Below the pieces are notes generated by a model, which had not been told where the DNA came from, ran no database searches, and saw nothing but the letters and a program-made list of their open reading frames with translations. From Anaerolineae bacterium (GTDB lineage Bacteria; Chloroflexota; Anaerolineae; DUEN01): a stretch of DNA of 64,000 nt. The stretch's first letter is position 1. Every line of letters starts with the position of its first letter. The stretch is from contig JANXBS010000011.1 in assembly GCA_025060615.1 (NCBI GenBank), positions 75,302 through 139,301 on the forward strand, read 5' to 3'. This document shows, piece by piece, positions 36,142 through 45,426 of this stretch. Position numbers and translations under genes: made by a program.

Positions 36142-38172
36142 TCACCCAGTTATCTCTACTGCGCCACAGCTAACCTCCTGTCCTAATGGCTGATCATCAG
36201 CTCCCACTACGGCTATCTGTACACGATACACGCCAGGCGGCGTGAGCGGGTTCAAGTTGATGTCGTGCTCGTCCCGGATGAGTCCGTCCAGTGGCCACCC
36301 TGTCGGCGGATGCATAGACCACAGACTCCCCTCCCGTTCTAGCCCAAGTCCCCACACTTGTCCCAGCTCGTCTACTAGCCGCACGCGCGGACGGGCCTCG
36401 GCTGGCACAGCGCCTGTACGCCGCCAGTATAACGTCACATGGACCCAGCCTGAAGGCGGGTGATACACGTTATCTCGCGCGGCGACGACCTTCTCATCCA
36501 ATCGACATCCGGCTAACGTTAACCCCGGCGCGATCTCCTCGCTTACCAGCCAGGCGTCTGGTGGCAGAACATCGAAGAACAGCCGAACGGCATATGCGCG
36601 CACCACTATGCCGGCGGGAAATTGCTCGGTGGCCAGCGGATAGCGCTCGCTCAGCCAGCGCTCCACCAGCCGGCCATTGTCCACCCCTTCCAGATGCGAC
36701 TCCACCAGCCAGATGGTGTCGAAGCGAGCCATCCCCTCCAGCGGAGGGGCCACCTGCGCCGGATCGTCCAAAGGGCCGCTGAACGGGAAGTACACGGGCT
36801 GTTGGCCCCTGTAGTAGCGCAGAAAGGGAAAGCGCATGTAGTCCACATGCACTAAAACGGCGTCGTTAGGGCCAGCATGGGTCTCGATGTAGCGGGCTGC
36901 TGCCCGCCAGTCCTCGCGGCGCGTCTCCGGCCGCCAATTCCACGGCAGGGATACCATCTGAATCGCCAGTAGCACAGCTAAGAGAGAACTCCCCGCCAGC
37001 AAGTTGATGGGCCTCCTCCCATGTTGCCAAAGCGAGGTGATCCCAGCCCCCCAGGCTATGCAGAGAAATGGCACTAGGAACAGCCAGTAGCGCGGCTCGG
37101 CGAAGGCACTGGCATCACGGGCCAGAAGCACATTCCCCAACAGCCAGGGGACGAGGAGGGCAGACGCCAGCTCAGTCCTTGCCCCTCCTCCCATCCCCTT
37201 TTTTCCTCTCCCAAGTTGGGGAGGGGGAAGAGGGGCTGAGGATAAGGTGAAGGCCATTCCCATCACCAGTACGATCGTCCCTGTGGTTACCGCCAGATCC
37301 CCCCACGCGCCCAAAGGCGCTTTATGTACCCAGAAGGCATGGCCCAGCCGCCACAGGGTCTCGCCCACGCCGGCGAAGGCGCGGCCAGGTGTGGATTCGT
37401 TGCCGCTCACCACCCACGCCCGCCAAAGCAACGGCAGCGCGCCCAGTGCAGTGAACATCATCGAGCCGCCGCCCGCGGTAGCTAGCCACCGCCCACGTCG
37501 CCGATCGCCGATCCGCCACGCTCGCGTCAGCCCGATCAACCACCACAGCCCAGCCACTGGCAACAGCAGCGCGTTAAACAAGTAAGCGTAGATGCCAGCC
37601 AGCGTCGCCGCCACGAATACCGCCCATGCCCACCAGGTCCCTTCGTCCACTGCTCGTGTTAACCCCCACAGCCCGACCAACGCCAACATGGCCGCCGGCA
37701 TGAACATGCGTGCCTCCTGCGAGTACCAGACCAGGAACGGGTTCAAGGCTAGGAACAGCGCAGCGAGGCCGCCGGCGACGCGCCCTCTCCATTGGCTCGC
37801 AAGTGCGTAGACGGGGAACACGGCCAGCGCGCCCATCAGCGCCCCCAATGAGCGCACCGCAGCATCGTCAGAGCCAAAGGTTAGGGTCCAGGCACGCAGC
37901 AATAGGTAATACACTGGCGGGTGTTTATCCTGCGTCAACCCTAAGCCCACGCGCACGATCTCGGCTGCCGGGCGGCTAGCCCAGTAGGCGCTCATGGCCT
38001 CGTCGAACCAGAGGCTGTGGTACGTGAGCTGGAACAAGCGAAGGGCGAGGGCAAGTAAGAAGACGACGGACAACGGACAACAGACAACAACGGGCCGCAG
38101 GTGACGGACGAGGGAAGACCATCCTCTGTCCTCTGTCTGTCGTTTGTCGTCCAGCCAGGCGCGGGCGGTCAC
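36142..38172 (-). CDS. GT39/ArnT-like membrane glycosyltransferase with in-frame repeat insertions
   Basis: A 676-residue protein with about ten or eleven membrane helices from residue 33 to 420, then a soluble C-terminal beta domain (residues about 540-675). The first outer loop has LTYHSLWFDEAMSAYWASRP, where Asp-Glu is the GT-C catalytic pair, followed by DKHPPVYYLLLRAW, as in the dolichol/undecaprenyl-phosphate-mannose transferases. Two stretches look inserted: the N-terminus (residues about 7-40, DDKRQTEDRG to VVVCCPLSVV) and a loop (residues about 311-333, PLPPPQLGRGKKGMGGG), both encoded by repeat-like DNA described separately. GTG 38172 overlaps the upstream gene's stop (GTGA). Confidence 0.85.
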   Translation of the reverse strand: MTARAWLDDKRQTEDRGWSSLVRHLRPVVVCCPLSVVFLLALALRLFQLTYHSLWFDEAMSAYWASRPAAEIVRVGLGLTQDKHPPVYYLLLRAWTLTFGSDDAAVRSLGALMGALAVFPVYALASQWRGRVAGGLAALFLALNPFLVWYSQEARMFMPAAMLALVGLWGLTRAVDEGTWWAWAVFVAATLAGIYAYLFNALLLPVAGLWWLIGLTRAWRIGDRRRGRWLATAGGGSMMFTALGALPLLWRAWVVSGNESTPGRAFAGVGETLWRLGHAFWVHKAPLGAWGDLAVTTGTIVLVMGMAFTLSSAPLPPPQLGRGKKGMGGGARTELASALLVPWLLGNVLLARDASAFAEPRYWLFLVPFLCIAWGAGITSLWQHGRRPINLLAGSSLLAVLLAIQMVSLPWNWRPETRREDWRAAARYIETHAGPNDAVLVHVDYMRFPFLRYYRGQQPVYFPFSGPLDDPAQVAPPLEGMARFDTIWLVESHLEGVDNGRLVERWLSERYPLATEQFPAGIVVRAYAVRLFFDVLPPDAWLVSEEIAPGLTLAGCRLDEKVVAARDNVYHPPSGWVHVTLYWRRTGAVPAEARPRVRLVDELGQVWGLGLEREGSLWSMHPPTGWPLDGLIRDEHDINLNPLTPPGVYRVQIAVVGADDQPLGQEVSCGAVEITG
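37180..37240. repeat. imperfect palindromic repeat element inside the glycosyltransferase gene
   Basis: A C/T-rich arm (from about 37180) and a G/A-rich arm (to about 37240) meet at the centre CCCAAGTTGGG (37210-37220). The encoded PPPQLGRGKKG is a peptide typical of dispersed palindromes of the CCCTCTCCCAA...TTGGGAGAGGG kind, normally intergenic. It interrupts the hydrophobic pattern between two membrane helices without breaking the frame. Confidence 0.6.
38062..38152. repeat. degenerate GACGAC/GACAAC-type inverted repeat at the start of the glycosyltransferase gene
   Basis: On the plus strand 38062-38092 reads GACGACGGACAACGGACAAC and on; 38122-38152 is its loose inverted copy (CTGTCTGTCGTTTGTCGTCC). 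Both arms consist of degenerate GAC-rich hexamers and lie inside the first 40 codons. Similar simple arrays occur between genes in other bacteria. Confidence 0.5.
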
Positions 38173-40178
38173 GGCTCAGCCACCTTAAACGGGCCTAAGA
38201 TCACATGGTCCGAGAGAGCCCCATTGGCCTCCTGTACCGGCAACCGCCTGCCATCGGCTGTGTAAAAACCGATTTCCACCGCATATGGGCCGGGCGCCAG
38301 GTCCCGAGGCAAGCGCAGTTGATACTCATCTACAATCCACTGGCCTGGCTGCCAGCGATCGGTCGGGTACGAGCCGCCACCGGGCCGACTATCAGCAGCA
38401 ACGAGGGCGTGCGTCGGGTTCTTCAGATCAAGTAGATGGACAAAAGTAGTCCAATCGCCTGAGGGAGGCGGGTCATCCACGGTCCATAGTAGCCGCACAT
38501 AAAGGACATCGCCCGGATGATGCTTGGATGGCAGCAGGCTGTAGGAGGTCAGGGTGACGCCAGGCCAGCGGGCATTGACGATCTGCCTAGTCACCGGACG
38601 GGGTGCCGCGCGGGCCGGCACTAGATAATGACGGGCGTAAACTCTCCCCGCCCGATCACGGAAGTCACGGACCACCTCGACACTTGGGAAGAGATCGCGG
38701 ATCAGCATCGGTGTGCGGAAGTCTTCGTGTTCGATCACCAGGTAATGTTGTGGCGTGGGAGCCCCCGGCCGGAACGGGAAGACGGATCGGCCATCGAACG
38801 TGACGGGAGAACGACGACCTCGCCAGGCGAAGGCTAAGGTGGTATGAGTCGCTGGACGTGGCGTCAGATATACCAGCTCCTCCTCAGGGAACTTCGCCGC
38901 ATAGCGTCCCATGTCCCACAGTCCCACGTCGTAGGCGTAATAGAGGTCTGGCAACGCGCCCCAGCGGACGAAGTAATCGCGCACCGTAAGGCTGGAGCTG
39001 CCTAGAAACGTGATGGGGATGAGGCTGGCCATGAGAACCATCGGTAGACTGCTCCAAAATTGAGATGGGCGATCGGTCAGCGCGCGATGCCAGGTCCAGG
39101 CAGCTCCTAGGCCGATCAACAGCGAAACCGCCGGCGCAGCCCCTATAGAGCGGCGAAAATGAGGAGCGAACTCGCTGAACACGGTGGGCAGCACCATGAC
39201 GAGGGACCACCATAGCGGCAAACTCCAGGCCGGGCGACGCCAGCGCGCCAGCGCCACCCCGATCCCGACGTAAAACCAGAGGGCGATCCACCCATCCAGA
39301 GCCGGACGGCCCGGCAGGTTCGAGCGGGGGTCCATGTCCCCGGCAATGCTGAACATCCCTAGTGTGCGCAAGAGGTTATCCCCTAGCGAGCCTGGGGCCT
39401 GCCCTGGTATCACTGCGACCTGGGCCGAGCGCAACAAGAGCAACTCAGGATGGCGAGCCCAGTGTACGGCCAGTGGCGCGAAGGTCAATGCAGCCACGAT
39501 CCAGCTGAGCGCCACGCCTTGCCAGCGTACCTGGAGACGGGAACGCTTAAACACACCTAGCCCGATAAGTGCCAGCGCGTAGAGGAAAGGGATCAGCCGG
39601 CCAGCTGGATAAGTATAGGGCCCTAGCCCGACCGAGAGGCCCGCCACGAGGAAGGCCCAGCTCTCGCCGGTGCGCATGCCTCGCCACAGCGCCCAGAGCG
39701 CCAGGCATATCGTCAAGGGCACCAGGATCGGCTCGATCCCTACCCGGCTGAAGGTGAGATGCCAGTATGAGATGCCCAACGCCAGCGCGGCCAACAAGGC
39801 GGTGCCTGATGGCGCACCATCTTGTTCCAGCTCGCGGCCGAGCGCGTAAAGCGCAGGTATAGTCAGGCTGCCGACGGCAGCTGCGACAGCTCGCTGCACC
39901 GTGGGAGTAGCCCCGGCTAAGGAGAAGGCGAGAGAGGTCAAGTAGATGAAGGCTGGCTCTACGCCGAAGTTGCCTGGGAAGAAGATAGGACGATAGCCGG
40001 GCAGGGAGAGCACTTTCCAGGCTTCTAGCCCCTCGAACGCCTCATCGAAGTGATAACCAGGCGGGATGCGTTCGAGGGCCCAGAAACGCAGCCAGGCTGC
40101 CCCCAACGTGATGAAAAGCGCCCACAGCCATGGTCGAACCAATCGCACGGTTAAATGAGAGGCGAATTCAGACGGCAT
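38169..40178 (-). CDS. GT39/PMT-like membrane glycosyltransferase
   Basis: A 669-residue protein with about ten membrane helices (residues about 15-430) and a C-terminal outer beta domain (about 500-665, ending with VHLLDLKNPTHALVAAD and YAVEIGFYTADGRRLPV). The first outer loop RIPPGYHFDEAFEGLEAWKV carries the acidic pair expected of GT-C enzymes, and GYRPIFFPGNFGVEPAFIYL follows. It likely transfers a lipid-linked sugar to a surface polymer or protein. ATG 40178 is seven bases after a -10 box; the longer reading to 40235 has a Cys/Trp-rich start. It is the first gene of the glycan group. Confidence 0.88.
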   Translation of the reverse strand: MPSEFASHLTVRLVRPWLWALFITLGAAWLRFWALERIPPGYHFDEAFEGLEAWKVLSLPGYRPIFFPGNFGVEPAFIYLTSLAFSLAGATPTVQRAVAAAVGSLTIPALYALGRELEQDGAPSGTALLAALALGISYWHLTFSRVGIEPILVPLTICLALWALWRGMRTGESWAFLVAGLSVGLGPYTYPAGRLIPFLYALALIGLGVFKRSRLQVRWQGVALSWIVAALTFAPLAVHWARHPELLLLRSAQVAVIPGQAPGSLGDNLLRTLGMFSIAGDMDPRSNLPGRPALDGWIALWFYVGIGVALARWRRPAWSLPLWWSLVMVLPTVFSEFAPHFRRSIGAAPAVSLLIGLGAAWTWHRALTDRPSQFWSSLPMVLMASLIPITFLGSSSLTVRDYFVRWGALPDLYYAYDVGLWDMGRYAAKFPEEELVYLTPRPATHTTLAFAWRGRRSPVTFDGRSVFPFRPGAPTPQHYLVIEHEDFRTPMLIRDLFPSVEVVRDFRDRAGRVYARHYLVPARAAPRPVTRQIVNARWPGVTLTSYSLLPSKHHPGDVLYVRLLWTVDDPPPSGDWTTFVHLLDLKNPTHALVAADSRPGGGSYPTDRWQPGQWIVDEYQLRLPRDLAPGPYAVEIGFYTADGRRLPVQEANGALSDHVILGPFKVAEP

Positions 40179-40185
40179 CAGCGGC

Positions 40186-40214
40186 AGTATATCACACCAC
40201 TCGCACTGCCGCCA
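40186..40214 (-). promoter_or_regulatory. promoter of the glycan group, leaderless spacing
   Basis: On the minus strand TATACT (40191-40186) lies seven bases before ATG 40178; a TTGGCG-like -35 is about 18 bases further up. The geometry matches that of the GT2 gene. Confidence 0.5.
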
Positions 40215-40281
40215 AGCGCCGATTACAACGCACAAGCAGTCATAAGTTTAGTTGGGATTAGTTGGGATCAACACCTGTCAC

Positions 40282-40320
40282 GGACTGGCCAGCCGACGAA
40301 TCTCGTCGGCTGGCCAGTCC
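40282..40320. repeat. perfect 18-bp inverted repeat downstream of the DHOD-like gene
   Basis: GGACTGGCCAGCCGACGA (40282-40299) is followed by a 3-base loop and its exact reverse complement (40303-40320). Neither strand has a T run after it, so it is not a standard intrinsic terminator, though it may block or process the nifJ-DHOD transcript. Just upstream, TTAGTTGGGA is repeated twice (about 40246-40265). Confidence 0.75.
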
Positions 40321-40347
40321 CATTGCCCCGCGATAGAATGGTAGCCG

Positions 40348-41403
40348 TTACCCGTGGGCAGCTTGCACCCGGTGAGCTGCCTGCCCTATATACTGGCCTG
40401 TAGGATCGGGCCGCCACGACTGCAGCACCTTCATGTAGTTCGCCCGCTCAAATATGGCTGGCTCAGCGACGTTCTTCTGGCTCATGCTTCCTTGCATTTG
40501 CTCTACTGACTCGTACTCATGCTCTTCCATCCATTGCTGCATCTCCTCCAAGATCACACTGATGCGTCCGACGCCGTTTTGTAGCAGCTCAGAGGCCATC
40601 ATGGTGACCTTGGCGCCAGCCATCAACCCCTTAAGTACATCCTGGTACGTGTGTACGCCTGTAGTTATAGCGAAATCCACCGGGATACGGCCATATAAAA
40701 TCGCTACCCAGCGCAGAGGCAGACGCAACTCATTGGATGTGCTCAGCACCAAGCGGGGAATCACCTCCAAATTTTCTAGATCGAAATCGGGCTGATAGAA
40801 GCGGTTAAAAAGCACCAACGCATCAGCACCTGCTTCTGCCAAACGCAACGCCATATTTGGAATCGAACTGAAGCGTGGGCTCAGTTTCATCGCCACCGGG
40901 ATGGAAACGCTCGCTTTGACGTCTCGAAGCACATCTAGATACATCTGCTCGATCTCCGCGCCCGTCCGTCGCGGGTCAGTAGGAATATAGTAAATGTTCA
41001 GTTCAAGTGCGTCGGCACCGGCCTCCTGAATTTTGCGAGCATATTCGATCCATCCGCCGCTGGAAACGCCGTTGAGGCTACCGATGATCGGGATGTCTAC
41101 CGCTTCCTTAGCCCTGCGGATCAGATTGAGATACTCCTCGGGTCCAATATGATAGGTATGCATGTCCGGGAAGTAGCGCAGCGCTTCAGCGAAGCTCTCA
41201 ATGCCATAACTCAGGAAGTGATCCAACTGATGGCTTTCCAGTATGATCTGCTCCTCAAAGAGCGAGTACATCACCACGGCAGCCGCACCAGCGTCTTCCA
41301 GCCGACGAATGCCGTCTAGGGTTTCCGATAACGGTGACGAGGATGGCACGATAGGGTTTTTTAAGGTCATACCCATATAACGAGTCGTCAAATTTATGGC
41401 CAT
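40348..41403 (-). CDS. dihydroorotate dehydrogenase-like flavoprotein
   Basis: A 351-residue TIM-barrel protein of the DHOD/PreA group: [20 protein letters not shown] at the start, [50 protein letters not shown] and [20 protein letters not shown]. It lacks the ferredoxin domain of PreA. A paralogue of this kind commonly sits beside nifJ in several phyla; its reaction is unproven, though electron transfer from reduced ferredoxin to an organic acceptor fits. It follows nifJ by 34 bp and is probably co-transcribed. Confidence 0.88.
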   Translation of the reverse strand: MAINLTTRYMGMTLKNPIVPSSSPLSETLDGIRRLEDAGAAAVVMYSLFEEQIILESHQLDHFLSYGIESFAEALRYFPDMHTYHIGPEEYLNLIRRAKEAVDIPIIGSLNGVSSGGWIEYARKIQEAGADALELNIYYIPTDPRRTGAEIEQMYLDVLRDVKASVSIPVAMKLSPRFSSIPNMALRLAEAGADALVLFNRFYQPDFDLENLEVIPRLVLSTSNELRLPLRWVAILYGRIPVDFAITTGVHTYQDVLKGLMAGAKVTMMASELLQNGVGRISVILEEMQQWMEEHEYESVEQMQGSMSQKNVAEPAIFERANYMKVLQSWRPDPTGQYIGQAAHRVQAAHG

Positions 41404-41437
41404 AGTCCCCTCTCAAAGCGATGCGAACCGTTCTCTC

Positions 41438-44400
41438 CTATTCGACTACTCCCACTGGGACCGGTGTACCTTCTTCTTCACGGGAGGCTGGTGGCTCAAA
41501 GGGCATACTGGCCAGATGCTGATACTTCCTCCACCGTTCGTAGACAGCTTCCTGTGCCGCGGCCAGCAGATGGGCAGCGACCTCTGGATAGCTCTGCTCC
41601 AGCATACGGTAACGGGTCTCGTTATACACGTACTCCTTGAGTGGAATCTGCGGGCCTTTGGAGTCGATCTGTAGCGGGTTCTTCCCCTCCGCCCTTAGCA
41701 GTGGGTTGTATCGGTAGAGCAGCCAGTACCCTGATTCGACGGCCAGCTTTTGTTGATCCAGGCCTTTGGCCATGTCAATGCCGTGAGCGATGCAGTGGCT
41801 GTAGGCGATGATCAACGAGGGGCCCGGATACGCCTCGGCCTCTAGGAACGCTCGGATCGTATGGGCATCATTAGCCCCAAGGGCCACCTGAGCTACGTAG
41901 ACGTTGCCGTAGGTCATCGCCATCATACCTAGGTCCTTCTTGGCTGAGGGCTTACCACTAGCAGCGAACTTGGCTACCGCGCCCAACGGCGTCGCCTTAG
42001 AGGCTTGGCCACCAGTGTTGGAGTACACCTCGGTGTCTAGCACTAAGATGTTAACATCGCGGCCGGTCGCTAGCACATGGTCCAAGCCACCGTAGCCGAT
42101 ATCGTAAGCCCAGCCATCGCCTCCCACGATCCAGACACTCTTCTTGACTAGCGCGTCCGCCACGGCCAGCAGGTCACGAGCCTCTCGCTCTGGCCGGCCT
42201 TGTAGTTTGGCCTTGAGCTGTGCCACTCGTTCGCGCTGGGCTATAATGCCGGCCTCATCCGACTGGTTCGCCGTGAGCAGAGCAGCGGCCAAATCGGGGC
42301 CGATCACGTCGGCTAGACGCTGCACCAGCTCGCGGGCGTATTCGGCCTGCTTGTCTAACGATAGCCGCATGCCTAGCCCGAACTCGGCGTTATCCTCGAA
42401 GAGGGAGTTGCTCCACGCCGGCCCGCGCCCCTCCCGGTTGAAGGTGTAGGGCGTGGTGGGCAGGTTACCGCTATAGATGCTGGAGCAGCCGGTGGCATTG
42501 GCGATGATGGCCCGATCGCCAAAGAGCTGGCTGATGAGCTTGATGTACGGCGTCTCGCCACAGCCAGCGCAGGCACCGGAGAACTCGAACAGCGGCTGCA
42601 GCAACTGCACGTTCTTGACGTTATTGAACTTCAGCCCATCCACACGTGGCACCTCGGGCAAGCTGAGGAAGAAGTGCCAGTTCTCGCGCTCTTGCTCACG
42701 TAGCGGCAACTGCGGCGCCATATTGAGGGCCTTACGCCCCACCTGCTTCTTGTCCTTGGCCGGGCAGACCTCAACACATAACTGGCAGCCGGTGCAGTCC
42801 TCGACCGAGACCTGGATGGTGTACTTTTTGCCGGGTAACTCCTTCCAACGGGCATCGGCAGACTTGAAGGTCGCCGGCGCGTGGGCCAATAGCTCTGGAT
42901 CGTACACCTTGGCACGGATCACGGCATGGGGGCACACCATGACGCATTTACCGCACTGGATACAAATGTCTGGCTCCCAAACAGGCACGTCCAGCGTGAT
43001 ATTACGCTTCTCCCACTGAGCAGTGCCGCTGGGATAGGTGCCGTCAGCGGGCAACGCGCTCACCGGCAGTAGATCGCCCTTGCCGGCCATCATCATGGCC
43101 GTCACCTTCTGGACGAACTCAGGCGCTTCCGGTGGAACCACTGGTGGCATCTCAATGACACTGGTGGCACGATCGGGTACCTTCACCTCGAAGAGATTGG
43201 CCAACGCCTGATCCACTGCGGCGAAGTTCTTCTGCACCACCGTCTCACCACGTTTGCCATAGGTCTTTCGGATCGCCTCCTTGATCTTGGCAATAGCTTC
43301 GTCGCGCGGCAGGACGCCGCTAATCGCGAAGAAACAGGTCTGCATAATCGTGTTGATGCGCACGCCCATGCCGGTCTCGCGGGCCACTGAGTAGGCATCG
43401 ATCACGTAGAACTTTAACTTCTTGTTGATGATCTGCTCCTGGATCGGGCGCGGGAGATGATCCCACACCTCGTCAGGGCCGTAGGGGCTGTTGAGCAGGA
43501 AGGTAGCGCCTTCCTCAGCGTTCTCCAGCACGTTGTACTTCTCCACAAAACCGAACTGGTGGACGGCAACAAAGTTAGCGCGCTGGATCAGGTATGTGCT
43601 GTGGATGGGTCGAGGGCCGAAGCGCAAGTGGGAGACGGTGCGAGCGCCGGACTTCTTGGAATCGTAGACAAAGTAACCCTGGGCATAGTTTGGCGTCTCC
43701 TCACCGATGATCTTTATCGAGTTCTTGTTTGCGCTCACTGTGCCGTCAGCGCCCAGGCCCCAGAATACCGCCCGCACACCGTCGTGAGGTTCGGTGTTGA
43801 AACTGGGATCGTAGTCAATGCTGGTGAAGGTGACGTCGTCCACGATGCCGACGGTGAAATGGTTCTTGGGTTGAGATTTGGCCATCTCGTCGAAGATCCC
43901 CTTGACCATCGCCGGGGTGAACTCCTTCGAGGAGAGGCCATAGCGCCCGCCAATAATGCGTGGGGCGTGTAGGAAGGGCGCAGTGCCACTGGCCATGCCC
44001 TCGTTAATCGCCGTTACCACATCGATGTAGAGCGGCTCACCGGCAGCGCCGGGGTCCTTGGTGCGGTCCAAGGCGGCGATCACCCGGACGGTCGGCGGCA
44101 GTACAGCCAGGAAATGCTCAACGGAGAAAGGCCGGTACAGGCGTACCTTCACCAGGCCGACCTTCTCACCGCGGGCCACCAGGTAATCTACTGTCTCCTC
44201 TGCTGTCTCGCAGCCGGAGCCCATGAGGACGATCACCCGCTCCGCATCCGGAGCTCCCAGATAGTCGAACAGATGATATTGTCGCCCCACCAGCGCGGCG
44301 AATTTGTCCATCACCTTTTGCACGATGGCCGGCGTGGCCAGGTAATAGGGATTTGCCGCCTCGCGGGACTGGAAATAGACATCCGGGTTTTGCGCGGTGC

Positions 44401-45049
44401 CCCGGATGAAAGGGTGATCGGGTGAAAGGGCGCGAGCGCGGTGGGCACGTACCAATTCTTCGTCTATCAAGGCGCGGATATCATCGTCCGTGAGCTTCTC
44501 GACTTTCATCACCTCGTGCGAAGTGCGAAAGCCGTCAAAGACATGCAGGAAGGGTACCCGTGCCTCTAGCGTACTGGCCTGGGCGATCAGGGCAAAATCC
44601 ATCACCTCTTGCACTGAGTTGGAGAAGAGCATAGCCCAGCCAGTGGATCGGGCGGCCATCACGTCGCTGTGATCGCCAAAGATGGATAGGGCGTGGGTCG
44701 CCAGTGAGCGGGCGGCAATGTGGAAGACCGTGCTGGTCAGCTCGCCTGCGATCTTGTACATGTTGGGGATCATCAGGAGCAGGCCCTGGCTGGCGGTGAA
44801 GGTGGTACACAGCGCGCCTGTCTGCAATGCTCCATGTACGGCGCCAGCTGCCCCTCCCTCCGATTGCATCTCGATCACCAACGGCACAGTGCCCCAGATA
44901 TTGGGGATGCCCTGGGCGCTCCATTCGTCGGCGAGCTCGCCCATGGGCGAAGATGGGGTAATTGGATAGATGGCAATCACCTCGTTAGTCTTATAGGCAA
45001 CATAGGCCGCGGCCTCGTTGCCGTCTATGGTCACGTAACTGCGTCCCAT
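41438..45049 (-). CDS. nifJ: pyruvate:ferredoxin (flavodoxin) oxidoreductase, single chain
   Basis: A 1203-residue enzyme that oxidises pyruvate with CoA to acetyl-CoA, CO2 and reduced ferredoxin, at full family length. Domains run in the standard order: I (starts MGRSYVTIDGNEAAAYVAY, with ITPSSPMGELADEWSA), II-IV, then domain V with two [4Fe-4S] clusters (CIQCGKCVMVCPHAVI and CTGCQLCVEVCPAKD). Domain VI binds thiamine diphosphate (CAGCGETPY near the proximal cluster, GGDGWAYDIGYGGLDHVLA, DTEVYSNTGGQASKATP). GGAGG precedes ATG 45049. Its presence supports anaerobic or fermentative pyruvate metabolism. Confidence 0.97.
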   Translation of the reverse strand: MGRSYVTIDGNEAAAYVAYKTNEVIAIYPITPSSPMGELADEWSAQGIPNIWGTVPLVIEMQSEGGAAGAVHGALQTGALCTTFTASQGLLLMIPNMYKIAGELTSTVFHIAARSLATHALSIFGDHSDVMAARSTGWAMLFSNSVQEVMDFALIAQASTLEARVPFLHVFDGFRTSHEVMKVEKLTDDDIRALIDEELVRAHRARALSPDHPFIRGTAQNPDVYFQSREAANPYYLATPAIVQKVMDKFAALVGRQYHLFDYLGAPDAERVIVLMGSGCETAEETVDYLVARGEKVGLVKVRLYRPFSVEHFLAVLPPTVRVIAALDRTKDPGAAGEPLYIDVVTAINEGMASGTAPFLHAPRIIGGRYGLSSKEFTPAMVKGIFDEMAKSQPKNHFTVGIVDDVTFTSIDYDPSFNTEPHDGVRAVFWGLGADGTVSANKNSIKIIGEETPNYAQGYFVYDSKKSGARTVSHLRFGPRPIHSTYLIQRANFVAVHQFGFVEKYNVLENAEEGATFLLNSPYGPDEVWDHLPRPIQEQIINKKLKFYVIDAYSVARETGMGVRINTIMQTCFFAISGVLPRDEAIAKIKEAIRKTYGKRGETVVQKNFAAVDQALANLFEVKVPDRATSVIEMPPVVPPEAPEFVQKVTAMMMAGKGDLLPVSALPADGTYPSGTAQWEKRNITLDVPVWEPDICIQCGKCVMVCPHAVIRAKVYDPELLAHAPATFKSADARWKELPGKKYTIQVSVEDCTGCQLCVEVCPAKDKKQVGRKALNMAPQLPLREQERENWHFFLSLPEVPRVDGLKFNNVKNVQLLQPLFEFSGACAGCGETPYIKLISQLFGDRAIIANATGCSSIYSGNLPTTPYTFNREGRGPAWSNSLFEDNAEFGLGMRLSLDKQAEYARELVQRLADVIGPDLAAALLTANQSDEAGIIAQRERVAQLKAKLQGRPEREARDLLAVADALVKKSVWIVGGDGWAYDIGYGGLDHVLATGRDVNILVLDTEVYSNTGGQASKATPLGAVAKFAASGKPSAKKDLGMMAMTYGNVYVAQVALGANDAHTIRAFLEAEAYPGPSLIIAYSHCIAHGIDMAKGLDQQKLAVESGYWLLYRYNPLLRAEGKNPLQIDSKGPQIPLKEYVYNETRYRMLEQSYPEVAAHLLAAAQEAVYERWRKYQHLASMPFEPPASREEEGTPVPVGVVE

Positions 45050-45426
45050 AAAACGCCTCCTCCGGCAAGCCGAAATCTAGTCTCATGTATAATAAGGCGA
45101 TTTTGCCCTTTCCACACTGATTTGCATCATGCCAATGGGCGCTTTGCAGCGCAACCTTTGGCCATTCATGCTGGGATCCACCCCATGCCCACTCACTCAT
45201 TGTACCACAAGAGAGCGATTGGTGAAAAAGAGCACAAAAACACAAGGGAGACAGCTATTGCTGTCTCCCTTGCCTACTGGAACTGCCAATCCGTCGGTTA
45301 ACCGTTCGTACTCAGAAGGTGCTATGAAATTGAGTGGGAGGGAACTGGCTTAGATAAGGCCTAAGCGTCTTGAAGATATTTTCGTCCTTTTCGCGCACAC
45401 GAAGCCTGACGCAGAGGGGACTGTAG
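45050..45426. other. 377-bp region between nifJ and mog
   Basis: It holds the superoperon terminator (45232-45272) and, nearer nifJ, an AT-rich TATTATAC stretch (minus strand, about 45085-45095) that may be the nifJ -10 region without a clear -35. The remaining 150 bp before mog show nothing I recognise. Confidence 0.5.
45232..45272 (-). terminator. intrinsic terminator of the ribosomal superoperon
   Basis: A perfect 13-bp stem (45272-45260 with 45255-45243) with a 4-base loop is followed, on the minus strand, by TGTTTTTGTG. It lies about 155 bp after the mog stop and is the first strong terminator on the minus strand after the ribosomal genes. Confidence 0.85.
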
